Shown here piece after piece: positions 26,115-38,730 of a stretch of 64,000 nucleotides of DNA (position 1 is its first letter; each line of letters starts with the position of its first letter). The notes under the pieces are model-generated. The model did no database searches. It was not told the origin of the DNA and was given only the letters and a program-made list of their open reading frames with translations. Location: positions 24,490,001 to 24,554,000 of the forward strand of contig OX485804.1 in assembly GCA_950295325.1 (NCBI GenBank), read 5' to 3'. The translations under genes were made by a program, and so were the position numbers. The DNA comes from Polytrichum commune (lineage: Eukaryota; Streptophyta; Polytrichopsida; Polytrichales; Polytrichaceae).

Positions 26115-27573
26115 ACAAAGAGAAATCTGAAAATGAGTAAAAATATGAGGCTATGAGAGATCCGAGACTAAAAGAGATCCAAGAATGATCCAAAGTTAGG
26201 AGATTAAGAAAAACATCAATGACCTAAAAGAGATCCAACAAAGAGATCTAATAATGATCCAAAAATAAGATAACAAGAGAGGTTCAATAATGATTAAAAG
26301 CTAATAGACTACAAGATATCACTTAGATACTAAAACTAGATACAAAAGCTCCAAGATCATAATCAAATGTCACAACCCCCAAGGGCACATACCAAGAGCT
26401 TTGCAAAGCATAAGCCAAGATTCACAAGTAACTCCTACACAAACCAAGAGTCATAAACATCTCCTTCACAAGGCATAAGCTACAAACACAACCACCAGAG
26501 CCTTAAAAGCATGAGCAAAAGAGAAAGAGGAGAGTGTCACAAAGGCCTCGTATGAAGTTTCTTGGGTGGAGGGTGGGACCTGAAGGGCTGATGGGTGCCC
26601 CTTATCAAGACTAAGAGCATATTATTTGTGGGTAGCTAAACCTATACATACGAAGTCAACAACCTATTAATCCAAATTTTAGTCATGATGAAATAAGAAC
26701 ACTTAGACCGTGGACCATCTGACAGTCTTGAGATAATCAAAAGAGCTACTTAGACTATGTTTGCACGCAATGAAAATCACCTCATTCAGTTTTATTAGAA
26801 TACCTAGATGTAGCAAAACCCAAGCCAATTAACATCGATGTTGGTCTAGTATTGTCTTCTTTTTTAACCATTGGGTATCTCTAATTAGGATTTCATTTTC
26901 TTTTGATACCAATAGGGTATGGGTACTTGATAGTATTATTGTCTTTTGTACCATTTAGGTTTATACACCATGCAAGAACCTTCATACCTAGGCAAAAGCA
27001 TCCTAATCCCAAATAGTTTCGAATGGTATTGACCTAAATAATAACTCACGTATACAAAGATTCTCTCACCTTGACATAACCACCAACTATCAATATGCAT
27101 TTGCTTGGTATTTCTTTGATACCATTATTTATGTCTGACACCATGCATTCAACTTTATACTGATCCAACATTGGTTTACACATTCTGGATATTCAGGGGA
27201 CACTTCCAAGTGGCATTTATAGTATGTTTCTGGAGACATGTAAAGATGGGTAAAGTATACCTTGAGTTGGTCGAACCAATTGTAAATGTAAAGGATACTA
27301 TGAATCTGCATAATCTGCAGCTTTGTAAGACACATAATGTAGTCTAAAGAATCATTTCTTCACCATGAGGAGACTTCAATTAGAAGTGCTAAAAGGCTCC
27401 CCTCCTAAAAGCCAAGGACGTATGGGACTAGTCATTGAATGAGTGGTGCAAAATACCACTACCTAAATAAATTTAGCAAAATAATCAACTATTGAATATT
27501 CTGTCATGAATAATACAAGCTTGAATTATACAAACATTCCCTTCATGCTAAGTTGTTGCTGCAGCATCATCAA
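26115..27573. other. No supported gene; 3' flank of the BAT1-like gene
   Basis: AT-rich sequence without recognised domains. The last few hundred bases before 27,573 should contain the 3' untranslated region of the minus-strand permease gene, but no clear polyadenylation site can be fixed from sequence alone. Confidence 0.45.
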
Positions 27574-30500
27574 TCAATCTGGAAGTTTAAAAATCTCCCG
27601 AACAGGACCTTTGAACCAGTGTCGAGCATCCAGTGTCCACCAACCCATCACAATAGTGAGCACAATACCAAGTGCAACCGGTGCATAATTAAAGGTTTCG
27701 AGTCGAATAGGGTATGTTGTGGGGACAAGGAAGATCACACACGTATAACAAATCCATAGGAAAGCAACAAGGCAAACTCCTCGGCTTGCGTGCCCAAGCT
27801 GAAATGGACCTGGCTTGAAATTCTCAGTTTTTATCACCATCCGTGCAAATATGGGGACTGCATATCCACCCACCCATCCTATCGTGCAGATAGAGGTGAT
27901 AGCTGTGAACACAACATCAAGTTTTAGAATAGGCAGGCCCAAAAGCATGGCACATATCGCAGCACACCAGACTGCGTTCACAGGAACCTGAGCCCTTGGA
28001 TCAACTTTCCGCAGTAATTTTGAATAGGGAACGCCTCCATCCCGAGACAATGCAAAAACCTGCCACAATGCACAGTGCACAATGGGATTTAGAGTACGAT
28101 TTACACAAGAACCAAAAAATTGGAAACTAATGTGGAGCTGTCAAAATTGCTTCCAAAAGTCTCATTATACAGTCCTTTTTTCCACGTTCCTTAGACACAT
28201 TCTATAACAAGCTCCTTGTTGATTTCCAGAAATTTACTTCAACCTTTATTGTTCAAAGGTTTTGTGCATATGATATCAGGAGAAAACGAACTCCTACTTA
28301 TGTTTCTTTATTGTAAATTTACTTCAATACTTTACACAGAATACCAGGTCACCTTGTAAGGTGTTGATTCTGTTGAACATTCAGTTTGTCTCCAATAGAA
28401 CCTAGTGTCCCAACAAAGTCCCAAGTGGATCACCGAGAATTCAATTATAAACGTGGATTCCACTTTGAGCCACCTGCATGATGCAGTTTTCTGTGGTAAT
28501 TCTGTTCAGTACTCTTGAAGAATGAGGATACCAGTAAACCAGGAAGGGTTCACTTTAACAGAGGACTTACAACACGGGCAGCACTTGTAGTGATAGAAAG
28601 TCCCCCAAAGAAGAACGAGCCCCAAATGATGACCAGGAAAATGATTGCTCCTGTGCCGCTTTGATAGCGCCCGTAAAATGCATCATATAAAATTTGAGCT
28701 GGAACAAATCGACCAGCTGTTTCATTCGTAATGTCATATAAATAACTTGGATCCTGGGCATGGCCAAAACACTACATTCAAAACCTTCATTTATTTTTAA
28801 CATTTATGCTAGCAACCAATACAAGACATCCATATACAGTTCCCTACAGTGCGCTCATCCTAATTACCAATTATGAATCTTGAAGCAGAATATTCAGGTC
28901 AAAGACAGGAAAGATAAAGATAAAGAAATATGCAGGTGGGAGCAAACTGGGAAACATAATAGAGCATGAAGGATTCACTTCAGATGATTTCTTTGTCTTT
29001 TCTCAGGCAGTGGCTTTCTCTTTATCATTTGCACAATACTTCCATGGTGTTGAAAACATAATAATACATCCCAAAAGCGAAGAATGAGAAAGTATGAATT
29101 ATACCTTAATACTGAACGTCAGAGCCAGAATGAAACCCCAACCAAACACAGAAATCATTCCAATGCTCGAAAGTATTGCAATTGGGCCATTGATATCAGC
29201 ACCTTTTGTTTCTTCCGTCAAGTGCGCTGCAGAATCGTATCCAAAAAGGGAATACTGGCTTACCAGCCACGACATAAGCACACCATAAACTGGGCTGGCA
29301 ACGCCTGTTGCTGGTGACATTTCAAATTTCGTGAACACATAGGAGGCAGATTGAGTGCTAGTAGCCACCAAGGGTAACATAATAACCATCAGAGTACCCC
29401 CAACAACCTGGAGAAAGAAGTCATTGTAAATTATTACTCAGCCCAGAAATTAAAATTCTGAAAATCCAAACACTTGAATAAGATTGTGACTTTAAAACAT
29501 AGCTAGAAGGTAAAGAAAGCCATTTAGAGAAACCTGTGCCACACTCTAACCCCTGCCGATGAGCTAAGATGACTACATCATTGCATTAGAATCTAGAATT
29601 CAAGTGGCAGACGAGGGCAAGTAATAATGGCACTACAAGAATTTGCAAATCGTACCTGCCAATACATGGAAACAATGTCAATCAGGGCGATAATATTGAG
29701 AGCAAAGCTGTTCAGCACCGCCCATATGAGACAAAGACCAATGTATATGGCTAAGAATACACCTCGAGGTGCAAAATATCCTCCATTCTTGTTCGTCCCT
29801 GTTGATAGAAGAATTATGTTTTGCAATGTTTGAGTTCCTGCATACGCCTAGCATCACCCAGTTTGTCAAAGAAGCCCTTACTGAAAAATTAATTGCAGTT
29901 TTAGCATAATCAGATGTGTTGTTAAATATGGAACTAAAAATGTACACATGCTTTCAGATTGCACTACTGTCAAATCATCTTGTATTTAATGCTAAACAGG
30001 TGCAACTATAAATCTATAAAACATGTTCAATCCATCAACTGTGAAAAGAGAAAGCAAGAGATTCCACAGTGACATTTAAAAATATGCTATATAAATGCGA
30101 AGTAACATCAAAGCAGCAAGCTGAAGCCCTCAAAGCCCAAACAGTTCGGATGTTCCAGAGTAAATACCTGAGTGCCAATTCCTGCAATTAAACCAATGGC
30201 TTCCAGCCAAGCACAAACCCATGATGCTAATGGGCCCCATTTGGGGCCTGATAAATGAGCCGCCCAAAAATAAAGTGATCCTGTAGTCTGCCAACACCAT
30301 CGACTTCGAAGTCAGGTTCACCACAGGATTCTTAAATTGATTGAAGGATAGCAGGGTTTATTCTTCCAAATACAGCAAACCTTTATTTTCCATACTTGTG
30401 CCTGACTCTTGCAGAAACTATAAACCAAGGCTACATGTGCAAGTATAAGATACCAAACCCAGCTGGTATCACATCCTTCAATACAAATATTGACACCCAC

Positions 30501-31888
30501 TTAATTATTTGCACATATACCATTGCAAAATTCCATGGAATCACCTCTATAACCTTGGACATTTAATGAATATTTTCAAGACCATGACCCACCAGATAAC
30601 AAATTATAAGTCTCTTTCAAAAACTGCTATAACTCGCAACCACTGACATCAACTATACCACTGATTAAAAACCAGACTTCGTGATTCTCAAAGTGACACA
30701 ACATCACATGTAAGGATTAACAAAGGTGACACCAGTTGAGAAAATTACAGGAAAAGAGGAGCAGATTTCTGCCATGGCGAAACCCACGAACCAAGTGAAA
30801 AAAGTAACCACCACCCAGCCCCAAACTAGTCCAGCCGGTCCAACATACAGGAGGCTGCTCCCATAGAGTGGAACTATACCCGTAAATAATGTCATGGTCG
30901 AAAACGCTATTGCAAGGCATTTGAATAGAGTCTTCCCAACAAACACCCACAACAACCCACCTCATCAATCTCCACATCATCATCCTTCACATCTTTACTT
31001 ACAGAATTTCACTGCGTCCACTTCGCACATTACTGCTACCCGAAACACACACATTCTCAAAAAGTAGCAAAACAGCTTGAAGTACTATCCTCTTCCTTGT
31101 CAGTAGTTACACTACACCTAGAAGACATCTGTAGTAACAGTTGATCACACTACACCTGCTTGAAAACTTGTCAGTCCTGTAATAACCCCACAATTGCCCA
31201 TCACATAACTGCACCAGGATAACTACATTGTTGGTTCTTGATAGTATCAGGACCTTGGTAATATATCAGCAATTCGACGTTGGCCATCAATGCTAATACC
31301 TCACAAGATCGGAGGGTGAATAAAATTTCATGAACATGTGTGTTTTTCAGAGCACAAACCTAATTTAAATTTTTTGCTTCCCAGTGCTAAGTGACTTGGG
31401 CTTGAAATCTTTTAGCAATCAAACTATGTCTGATCACAAACATATCTGCAAACTAGCCACTACAAAAAGCCCCTCTGATAAACTTTCCAACTTTAAATCT
31501 CTTGTGATCTTTGAGGAATAAAGAACCACATTCACAAGGTGACACTATGTAATGCTTAAGGTAGGTGCACCTATTTCAGTTTGCGACCTGATGTTTTTGG
31601 GTATTATGGACACATAGCATATATTCCATGGTTTTCTAATGAAATGAAAATAAAGTGGTGGAATAACATGACTTGTGTGCACATGCAATTGTTGCAATCG
31701 AGGTTTCCGATAGAATGAGGATTTACCATTTCACGGCGAAGCTCCTGCTTGTATCCGAGCTCGTTGAGGCGGCGCTCACCGGAATCCACCTCAATCTCTT
31801 GCACGCTGGTGGTAGAACCATATTTCTCAGATAGTACACCAAGGGATTGATCCATGCCATCGTAGTTTTCTCCATATCCGTTGCTCAT
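27574..31888 (-). CDS. BAT1-like: BAT1/GABP-type amino-acid permease, seven coding exons
   Basis: Coding exons on the minus strand: 31888-31727, 30931-30749, 30287-30168, 29847-29656, 29407-29105, 28753-28571 and 28059-27574 (stop TGA). All introns are GT-AG and all six are phase 0. The joined product is about 542 residues, close to the 516 of Arabidopsis BAT1. Family landmarks are the N-terminal ELGYKQELRRE, the AMAEICSSFP segment, SQYSLFGYDSAAHLTEET in the middle, ALSRDGGVP, and a C-terminal DARHWFKGP. About twelve hydrophobic segments fit the APC amino-acid/polyamine/choline fold. Known members move amino acids, including GABA, across plant membranes (plasma membrane or mitochondria). The ATG at 31888 is the first after an in-frame TGA; a possible acceptor (CTGTAG) just upstream suggests a leader intron. 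No disabling lesion is seen. Confidence 0.92.
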
Positions 31889-33344
31889 GTCTTTGAGCAA
31901 CGGGTCCTCCTCCTTAGAAATCAGCAGGGACCGCGAATCCAGATTGGAATTGCAACCTACAGATGCTCCAAAAGCTCGAATTCAATGTGAAGGCAGACAA
32001 CCATAATAGACTCTACGCCTCACCGAGCATCTAAATTTCATGTGTATTATTTTTCAGATTTAACGAACCCGTCACCAAGATAAATCTGCATTTTAGGCAG
32101 GAGGCATCTTTACAGAAATTTTTCTTTCTTTTTTCTTTTTCTTAACAAAAATTTCAATAAAAAATTTTAAGCTATAACATCTCAAGGGACACGATATTTG
32201 AATTTTTGTTTCTGAAACTCATGCAGACACATGACATTTAGGCTTCGGAGATTGCATCAGTTGCACTTCAACTAGTGATTCTCCAAGCCCTAAATTACAC
32301 TGTCTCCGAGTTTGAGAGAGAAGCGACAACCCAAAACAGCCCAACATGAACAATCCAATGTATCTATCTTAAGCACTACGTAGGTTCCTAAAACTTGACT
32401 AGAAATTGAGATTAATCTAAAGAAAGCTTCAGATGCAATTCTATCAATTTCTGAGACTCTTTCTGTGCCTTTTCACCTGTGTCTGCTCGCCCTTCCATTG
32501 CCAGCAAGAACGCTGCAACTGGCCCGAAACTCGGACAGACACAAAGTTACACTGAGAATTCTAGGAATGGAAACTTATAATAAGCTCCAAACCCTAACCC
32601 TCTACACCTCGACATCAACCAGTCGAATATATGCAGCTTCGCAGAAACGTGCAAAAGAGTTCACTTCGATCTAGACGCAAAGTGATGATTATATATGCAT
32701 TTACTGATATATATATATAAATCTCTTCAAGTCTTCTCCGATCTTCGAACTCTGTCCGTTTTCCCCACCAAATTGCTGCCCAAAGAAAACCCTAAATTCA
32801 GAAAGGAAAAACAGCTCCTCATCATTGAGCTACACCCACTTTTGCAACATGCTCCGAATCTTTACTTCGGTGGAGTAGGTAACATCAGTGCATCATATCC
32901 AAAGTTACGTAAAAACAAAAACTTTGGAATTCCTTTGGAATTCGTTTGGAAGTACCTTTGAATTTTGGTTCCTGCAGACTCTAATTCTCTCTAAAATGCT
33001 TAAACACTGAATTTAGCAGATTCTTCGAGGCTGCGAGAGAATCCGCCACACCTGCAGCTCTCGACACATCCAAAGAGCATCTAACAAAAGATCCCAGAAT
33101 GCATCACATGTGAGGAACAAGATCTTAGAGACACGTGTAAGTCAGTCAAGTGGCTGAACCCCATTGTGCTGACATGGACCAAAGCTTCGCCAGGTTGGAT
33201 TTCGGTGCCCACAGATTTGTGGCGGCTGCAGAGGATCATCCTGGATGGATGAAAAGGATCATTCAAAAATAGTTCAAACAATTCATCTCAATTGGGTCCC
33301 CCAATTCATCTAAATGTAAGTTAGAGCTGTGGTATGTGGATACT
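31889..33344. other. 5' flank of the BAT1-like gene
   Basis: No further coding exon is recognised. The interval should contain the promoter and 5' leader of the minus-strand permease gene. Several AAACCCTAA-type motifs, common in plant promoters and leaders, occur on the plus strand near 32,590 and 32,788. No transcription start can be assigned. Confidence 0.4.
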
Positions 33345-33680
33345 TTCTCTCTCCACCCATTTCTCATAGGATATGAAACACGCAATTAGTGCAAGATGAT
33401 TAGCAAATCCAAGTTGTGCATGTAGCCATTTCCCTCATGAATGTTGGAACTTATATGAGTTTCTCATTCATTATCAAATCAAAGATTCTCATGCTCATTA
33501 AGTGGTCATATAGGTCTCCCAATCATGTAGACCATTATTTAGTCTATAATGATTAGCATATTTTGAGTACATAATTCAATCTCTTTTAAACAGATGTTTT
33601 TGGGTGTCTGTTCTTAGATCCACACCAAATATAGGTGTCTACATTATTGATGTGTTGAAATTAGGCACATCTACTCTATC
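33345..33680 (+). repeat. Dispersed repeat, copy 2 (paired with 17,695-18,045)
   Basis: Collinear and same-strand match to 17,695-18,045, with shared blocks such as GGATATGAAACAC, CTCATTATCAAA, AATCTCTTT and AAATTAGGCAC. It abuts another dispersed repeat at about 33,690, so this is a nest of old insertions. Confidence 0.7.
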
Positions 33681-33689
33681 AAGTCAAAA

Positions 33690-34035
33690 GAAGGACACTA
33701 AATATGATATTTAGTGTCATATGATATTTTACGTCACTATGGTAACTTTTTGGATGACACTTCTTATGAAGAAGTGAGCATAAATTGTCATGGATGAGTT
33801 CATCCACTGGCCAAAACCTTACCTTCTCTTGTCATCAACTCATGATGAAATATTGTCATGGATGAAGAATCACTTGGTAAGTGACAGTAATTGCAACACT
33901 GTAAATCTATTATGCCCCCAAAAAATTACAAGGAGCGGCAAATAGTGTTGGGTTAACATTTAGTGTTTGTGACACTATACCACAATTTACAATTAGTATT
34001 GAGTAAGACAATTAGAATTGGTGACACTAAATGTC
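33690..34035 (-). repeat. Dispersed repeat, inverted copy of 14,638-15,011
   Basis: Carries the same GACACTAAATATGATATTTA-type end, the GGATGAGTTCATCCA palindrome, the GATGAAATATTGTCATGGATGA block and the TTACAATTAGTATTGAG block as 14.6-15.0 kb, in opposite orientation. The copies have diverged but remain alignable by eye over most of their length. Confidence 0.6.
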
Positions 34036-34177
34036 ATGTTTAGTGTAGTTTCTTATTTATGGAACGTCTCTTGCATTTTGACCTTGGACAAAATTGGATG
34101 TTCCTTCATTGCTTCTCACACATGTATACCCATAGTATAATATTGCAGTGATACAGGCCATGGATGGTGTTTTGAAT

Positions 34178-35348
34178 GGCAAACGATATGCTACCCCCTA
34201 CGAGCTTTTCGGGGGGGGAATATTCTGTCAGGGGGCAGCCCCCGACATTTTTCCTGCACCCCCCCGAAAACTGCTGCCCGCCCGCCCGATTTCAAAAAAA
34301 CTAGTGTACTTGCATTTTTGAAGGCTACTTGTCCACAAATCCCATATTGAGTGCACTTCATTTTCAAGGTCTCAAATGCAATATATATGTTTACTTCCAG
34401 TGAGTAAATAAGCAATTGACTAGATTTCATTTTCAAAGTGAAACCGTCAATAAAGCATGTAATTAACTTGGAAGTCAAAAATATTACAAAATCCTCATTA
34501 CCACTGAGGTTATAATTTTTGTCACTTACAATTGAAAGGGACTTTGTCATTCTAAAATGAAACTAAAATTTATGGTTCATTTTTATATTTTTATAATATA
34601 TTTAATACCTTCTACTATCACAAAGTTTTCATATGCATTTAAACTAGTTAAGTAAGATTGAATGCAACTAAGTCTAATAATTTCTGATTAATCCTAATTA
34701 TAGAAACATAGAAGGACACTGTATAGGGTGTAGTACACGGCTTTGGACATTGAGGAACACATAAGCACTGTGAAGAACATGGATGTCATTCATCGTCCTT
34801 CATCGTTTTTCATGTGTCCTTCATCGTCGCGAATATGTTAGACTTAGTTGCATTCAATCTTACTTAACTAGTTTAAATGCATATGAAATCTTTGTGATAG
34901 TAGAAGGTATTAACTATATTATAAATTATAAAAATATAAAAATAAATCATAAATTTTAGTTTCATTTTAGAATGACAAAGTCCCTTCAATTGTAAGTGAC
35001 AAAAATTATAACCTCAGCGGTAATGAGGATTTTGTAATATTTTTGACTTCCAAGTTAATTACATGCTTTATTGACGGTTTCACTTTGAAAACGAAATCTA
35101 GTCAATTGCTTATTTACTCAATGGAAGTGAACATATATATTGGATTTGAGACCTTGAAAATGAAGTGCACTCAATATGGGATTTGTGGACAAGTAGCCTT
35201 CAAAAATGCAAGTACACTAGTTTTTTCAAAATCGGGCGGGCGGGCAACAGTTTTCGGGCGGGTGCAGAAAAAATGTCAGGGGCTGCCCCCTGACAGAATA
35301 TCCCCCCCCCCCCCCGAAAAGCTCGTAGGGGGTAGCATATCGTCTGCC
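34178..35348. mobile_element. MULE-like foldback element, 9-bp TSD
   Basis: The element is 1,171 bp and almost entirely two inverted arms: 34178-34679 and about 34836-35348. It begins GGCAAACGATATGCTACCCC and ends with the reverse complement, GGGGTAGCATATCGTCTGCC. Flanking direct repeats GTTTTGAAT lie at 34169-34177 and 35349-35357. Long terminal inverted repeats with a 9-bp target duplication are typical of Mutator-like elements. The roughly 155-bp loop contains repeated CTTCATCGT motifs. Open frames of about 120 codons in each arm are mirror copies of one another and show no domain, so I treat them as non-coding. The arms differ by scattered changes and by the length of a C/G run. Confidence 0.8.
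35302..35315 (+). repeat. Poly-C run inside the foldback arm
   Basis: Fourteen C bases. The equivalent site in the left arm (34211-34218) has only eight G bases, so the run has changed length since the arms were identical. Confidence 0.9.
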
Positions 35349-35603
35349 GTTTTGAATTATGCCACACCCACAGATACCAGTTCATACCAATTCAACACAA
35401 GTACAAACCTGGCCTAAGGTTTCCACTACACACGTATACTCAATATCTGATAAAAAAAAATGGAGTATATTTAAACTATTCCATAAGTGGCATAGTAGGT
35501 TTATTCCAATTGGGAGTCCATGTTAAACAAATTTAACTTAGGTCTTTCCCTGCTATTCTCTATATTTTCTAACAGAGAGTAGGAGAGTTGTGAATCTATA
35601 TAA

Positions 35604-35996
35604 GAGCATCCTCAGTCGGTCAAGGTAAAGCTCACTGCAAACCAAGACCTATCTTGCTTAAAATTGCTCAAAATTTAGAGGGAGTGCACCAAATCTTGCT
35701 TAAAATGGACAGATCCTCCCACACTCCCTCTAAATGTCAAAAATTTGGAGGGAGTGTGGGAGGATCTTCCATTTTAAAGCAAGATTTGGTGCACTCCCTC
35801 TAAATTTTGAAAATGTGGTGTTTTCAATGAGGGATTTCACCTACGTCAAATTTTTACAATTCTTTTTTCTTGAGAAATATCTCACGTTTATTTCGGTGTG
35901 CTTCTAATGATGGTAATTTCAGTTTCTAATTTTAGGTCAGTCAAAAGATAGGTTTTGGTTTGCAGTGAGCTTTACCTAGACCGACTGAGGATGCTC
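35604..35996. mobile_element. Tourist-like MITE (PIF/Harbinger type) with nested hairpin
   Basis: The ends read GAGCATCCTCAGTCGGTC and, inverted, GACCGACTGAGGATGCTC. TAA lies directly outside both ends (35601-35603 and 35997-35999), the 3-bp duplication expected of PIF/Harbinger elements. The terminal match extends inward through GGTAAAGCTCACTGCAAACC. A second, internal inverted repeat of about 75-bp arms spans about 35,662-35,815, centred on AATTTGGAGGGAGTG-type sequence. No coding capacity. Confidence 0.8.
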
Positions 35997-35999
35997 TAA

Positions 36000-37204
36000 G
36001 CCCTAAGTAGTTTCCATTGGTAATCTTGGGTATAGTTTTCTAGATTTATCTACAGTGTTGTAAAAAGTCATGTGTGTCTATGTCTACTGTATGTATCTAT
36101 GTAAACCCTAATTTCAATTTCATTTGAAAATATGGCATTTCTACATATTGATACATTTTTAAATTATACAAGGTATTACAGTTTGAACTTTAATTTCAGA
36201 ATATATTGGATAGTGATTAACAGCTTTTAAACATGATGACACATTCTCACTTGGTTATGAAATCGAAGCATTCGTACTTGTTTACTGATCCATTTAGAAG
36301 GCACTCAATCAACAGGTCTCTCTCACCACAACATTGGTATCTATCTTAAATTCCCTGTACTGAAGATGTCATGATAAGCTGTGTACCAATGTGCTTCACT
36401 AAATTGTGTTCAAAACCCACAATGGACCATGACTGTTTGAAGATTGAGTAGGTAGTAATTAATTCCTCAGAGACACATTCAAAGGTTGCATTCATTGCAT
36501 CCTACTCTAATTGAAAGTATTCTAAAGGAATCAATATTCTGATGTCGGACCAATATCAACTACAGTAGTTGAACACTACCAGAATGGACACACAAACGAG
36601 CTAAAAAACACGTAAGTGGACACAATCGTTACAGTGACAGTTTAGAAACTGATTCCAGTGTATCCAAAAAAATCTGAACCATTGCGGAGCTCAAACCTGC
36701 TGATTACATCATTGTTCACTACAAGTCCTCTAGCCCACACCCTTCAGGATTCTATTAGACTTATGTGAGAAGAAAGCTTTGCGACATGAGTACAAGATGA
36801 AAGAAGTGAGATTGATATCACAAGACTCCATTAGCACATAAGACGCAGTGATGATTTGAAAGCAGAGATGCCCCAGCCGAATGCTCTGGGAGACTATCAC
36901 TGCATCTGAAAACCTTTTTGCCTGGCTTCTGAAGAATTTCTGAAGGTTTCAGCCAAAGTGGGCATGGCAGGTGGCACAAACTTGGGAAAATAATGAATTT
37001 ACACTGAAACTTATTGGCTTATATGGTTTTATATACTTGTTGAATACCTCTGATGAAAACAAGAGGAAATCTGTATGATTCTTTAATGCAGAAGAGACCC
37101 AAATTGATATTCTCAAGCCATCAATTCAGATATATTGTTAATGGGTATTTTAGCTCTTTTTTGAATTACAGCCTGTACAAATAGTGCACAGTTTACAACT
37201 CAGT
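36000..37204. other. No supported gene; 3' flank of the 37.2-kb gene
   Basis: No recognisable domain or bounded repeat. The right part should contain the 3' untranslated region of the minus-strand gene that ends at 37205. Confidence 0.45.
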
Positions 37205-38730
37205 TTAGTGTTGTACAGTTTGGCTCATGGATGTCTGTAACCTTGCCAGTGCTGCCTGCCCTCGTTCAACAAGAGCGTGTAGTGTGGAAACTTTGTCCAA
37301 CAATGGGCCCACTTCTTTGCTTGCAGATGCAATCAACTTATCAGCTGTTGTGAGCGTTGTGCTCAACTGCAACCAAATCAATCAATCAAATCTTAAGTCT
37401 CTTTGTACACATCAAACTAAAGAACCAGATGAAATCACATACTCCAATTGCATTAAAATGCATGTCAAAAGAACATTCTTCATACTCGAGCCCTCCTCAC
37501 ACTCAGTGGGCAACTGTATTTTGACCTCTCAGTAACAATCAGGCATTTCTGAAAGGATGCATGTACCTGCTCAGTCAAGCCTATCCATGTATTGTTATCA
37601 GAGAGCTCATTCATTACCTTCATCAAATCAGCAAATATTTTCTGCAAAACCAATCCAAGTGATGACTCCCATGATTTCATCAATTTAGAACCCATTCACA
37701 TATTCTGCTTCTCAGAAGCTCACAAATCCTGAAGCCTTTAAAAAGCCTTGGACATGTATGTAGGGTTACCCTAAGTTCCACCACATATCCTCTAGTACAG
37801 CCTCATCTGTGCTGCAGACTTCTTAAGCAATTTCACACTACTAGCATGGAAAAATGCTTCTTAGTGCCTCAAATACTTCTAAGACAGGTAAAACAACAGG
37901 CTAACAGGCTTGATGTGCTTGACGTGCTTGACAATTGTTACTGAAAGTCAGTTACATACGACAAAAAGTTACTATTCCTGTGAACTACATTGATCTTTTG
38001 ACAAAAGCATAAGATGGGTACGGTTTAACTGACCTCAAAAGCTTCCACTAGATTTTTGCCCTCCAAACCTTTCAGCCATAAATCCCATCAAATCAACAAT
38101 CCAATTATGAGAACTCCCTTCAGCAACACTACCTTGCATTTATGTTCAAGAACTCGAAGTGAGAACACAAGAGAACATCTCTCAGTTTCAAGTGGGATTC
38201 AAAATAGTCCAACAAACATGATCCATTCAGTTTCATTGAACAGTCAAATACTCCACACTACTCAGCCTTAGACACACAATCTAGGACATAATGAGGATTT
38301 ATTTGAGCCTAACTCCTATTCAGATCAAGCAAATGCTCCAGATTTTATGTGGTGCTTTCAGCAATCTCATTAGTTGCAAAGATGGCTTGGATACAGGCAG
38401 TAGCCAAAGGAGGAGACACAAAGAAAGAAAACTTGTACTGGCCAAGCCACCTCATTATGTCCATTTTTCAGAAAAACATTTCAAGCCATTACAAAATTAT
38501 GAACAGCAGAAACATGTACTTGACTGTGGCGGCAGAGTTGGAGCTTTGGCCTTTGGCAATTGTCCGTCTGGCTGGAGATACGACTTCAGGAATGCAATCT
38601 TTTTAGCCCGAATTGTTTCAGGAGAGTCAGGTTCCTCTTGTGATGGCCGTGGTGGAGATGGCCGCTCAGAGAGGTCACGCAACAAGTCTCCAATAGTAAG
38701 TAAAGGGGCTCCAGGAGCATGCCCAGCCAT
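37205..38730 (-). CDS. Small four-exon gene of unknown function (about 160 residues)
   Basis: Minus-strand coding exons: 38730-38520, 38068-38034, 37641-37567 and 37366-37205 (stop TAA). Introns are GT-AG with phases 1, 0 and 0, and the second exon is only 35 bp. The product begins MAGHAPGAPLLTIGDLLRDL and has a proline-rich, acidic stretch at about 24-37, then RAKKIAFLKSYLQ near 41-53. The rest (about 72-160) is likely helical, with heptad-like spacing of L, V and I, and ends in LARLQTSMSQTVQH. No signal peptide or membrane segment is visible. I do not recognise the family. The coiled-coil character suggests a small subunit of a complex, which is inference only. An AG acceptor (GGGGTGCAG) sits just before the ATG, so a 5' leader intron is likely. 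Confidence 0.72.

Noticed and set aside
29084-29317. Plus-strand frames over the permease exons
   Set aside because: Antisense shadows of exon 5 of the minus-strand gene.
34191-35417. Open frames of about 120 codons in both arms of the foldback
   Set aside because: They are mirror copies created by the inverted repeat, contain a homopolymer-dependent segment and show no domain.
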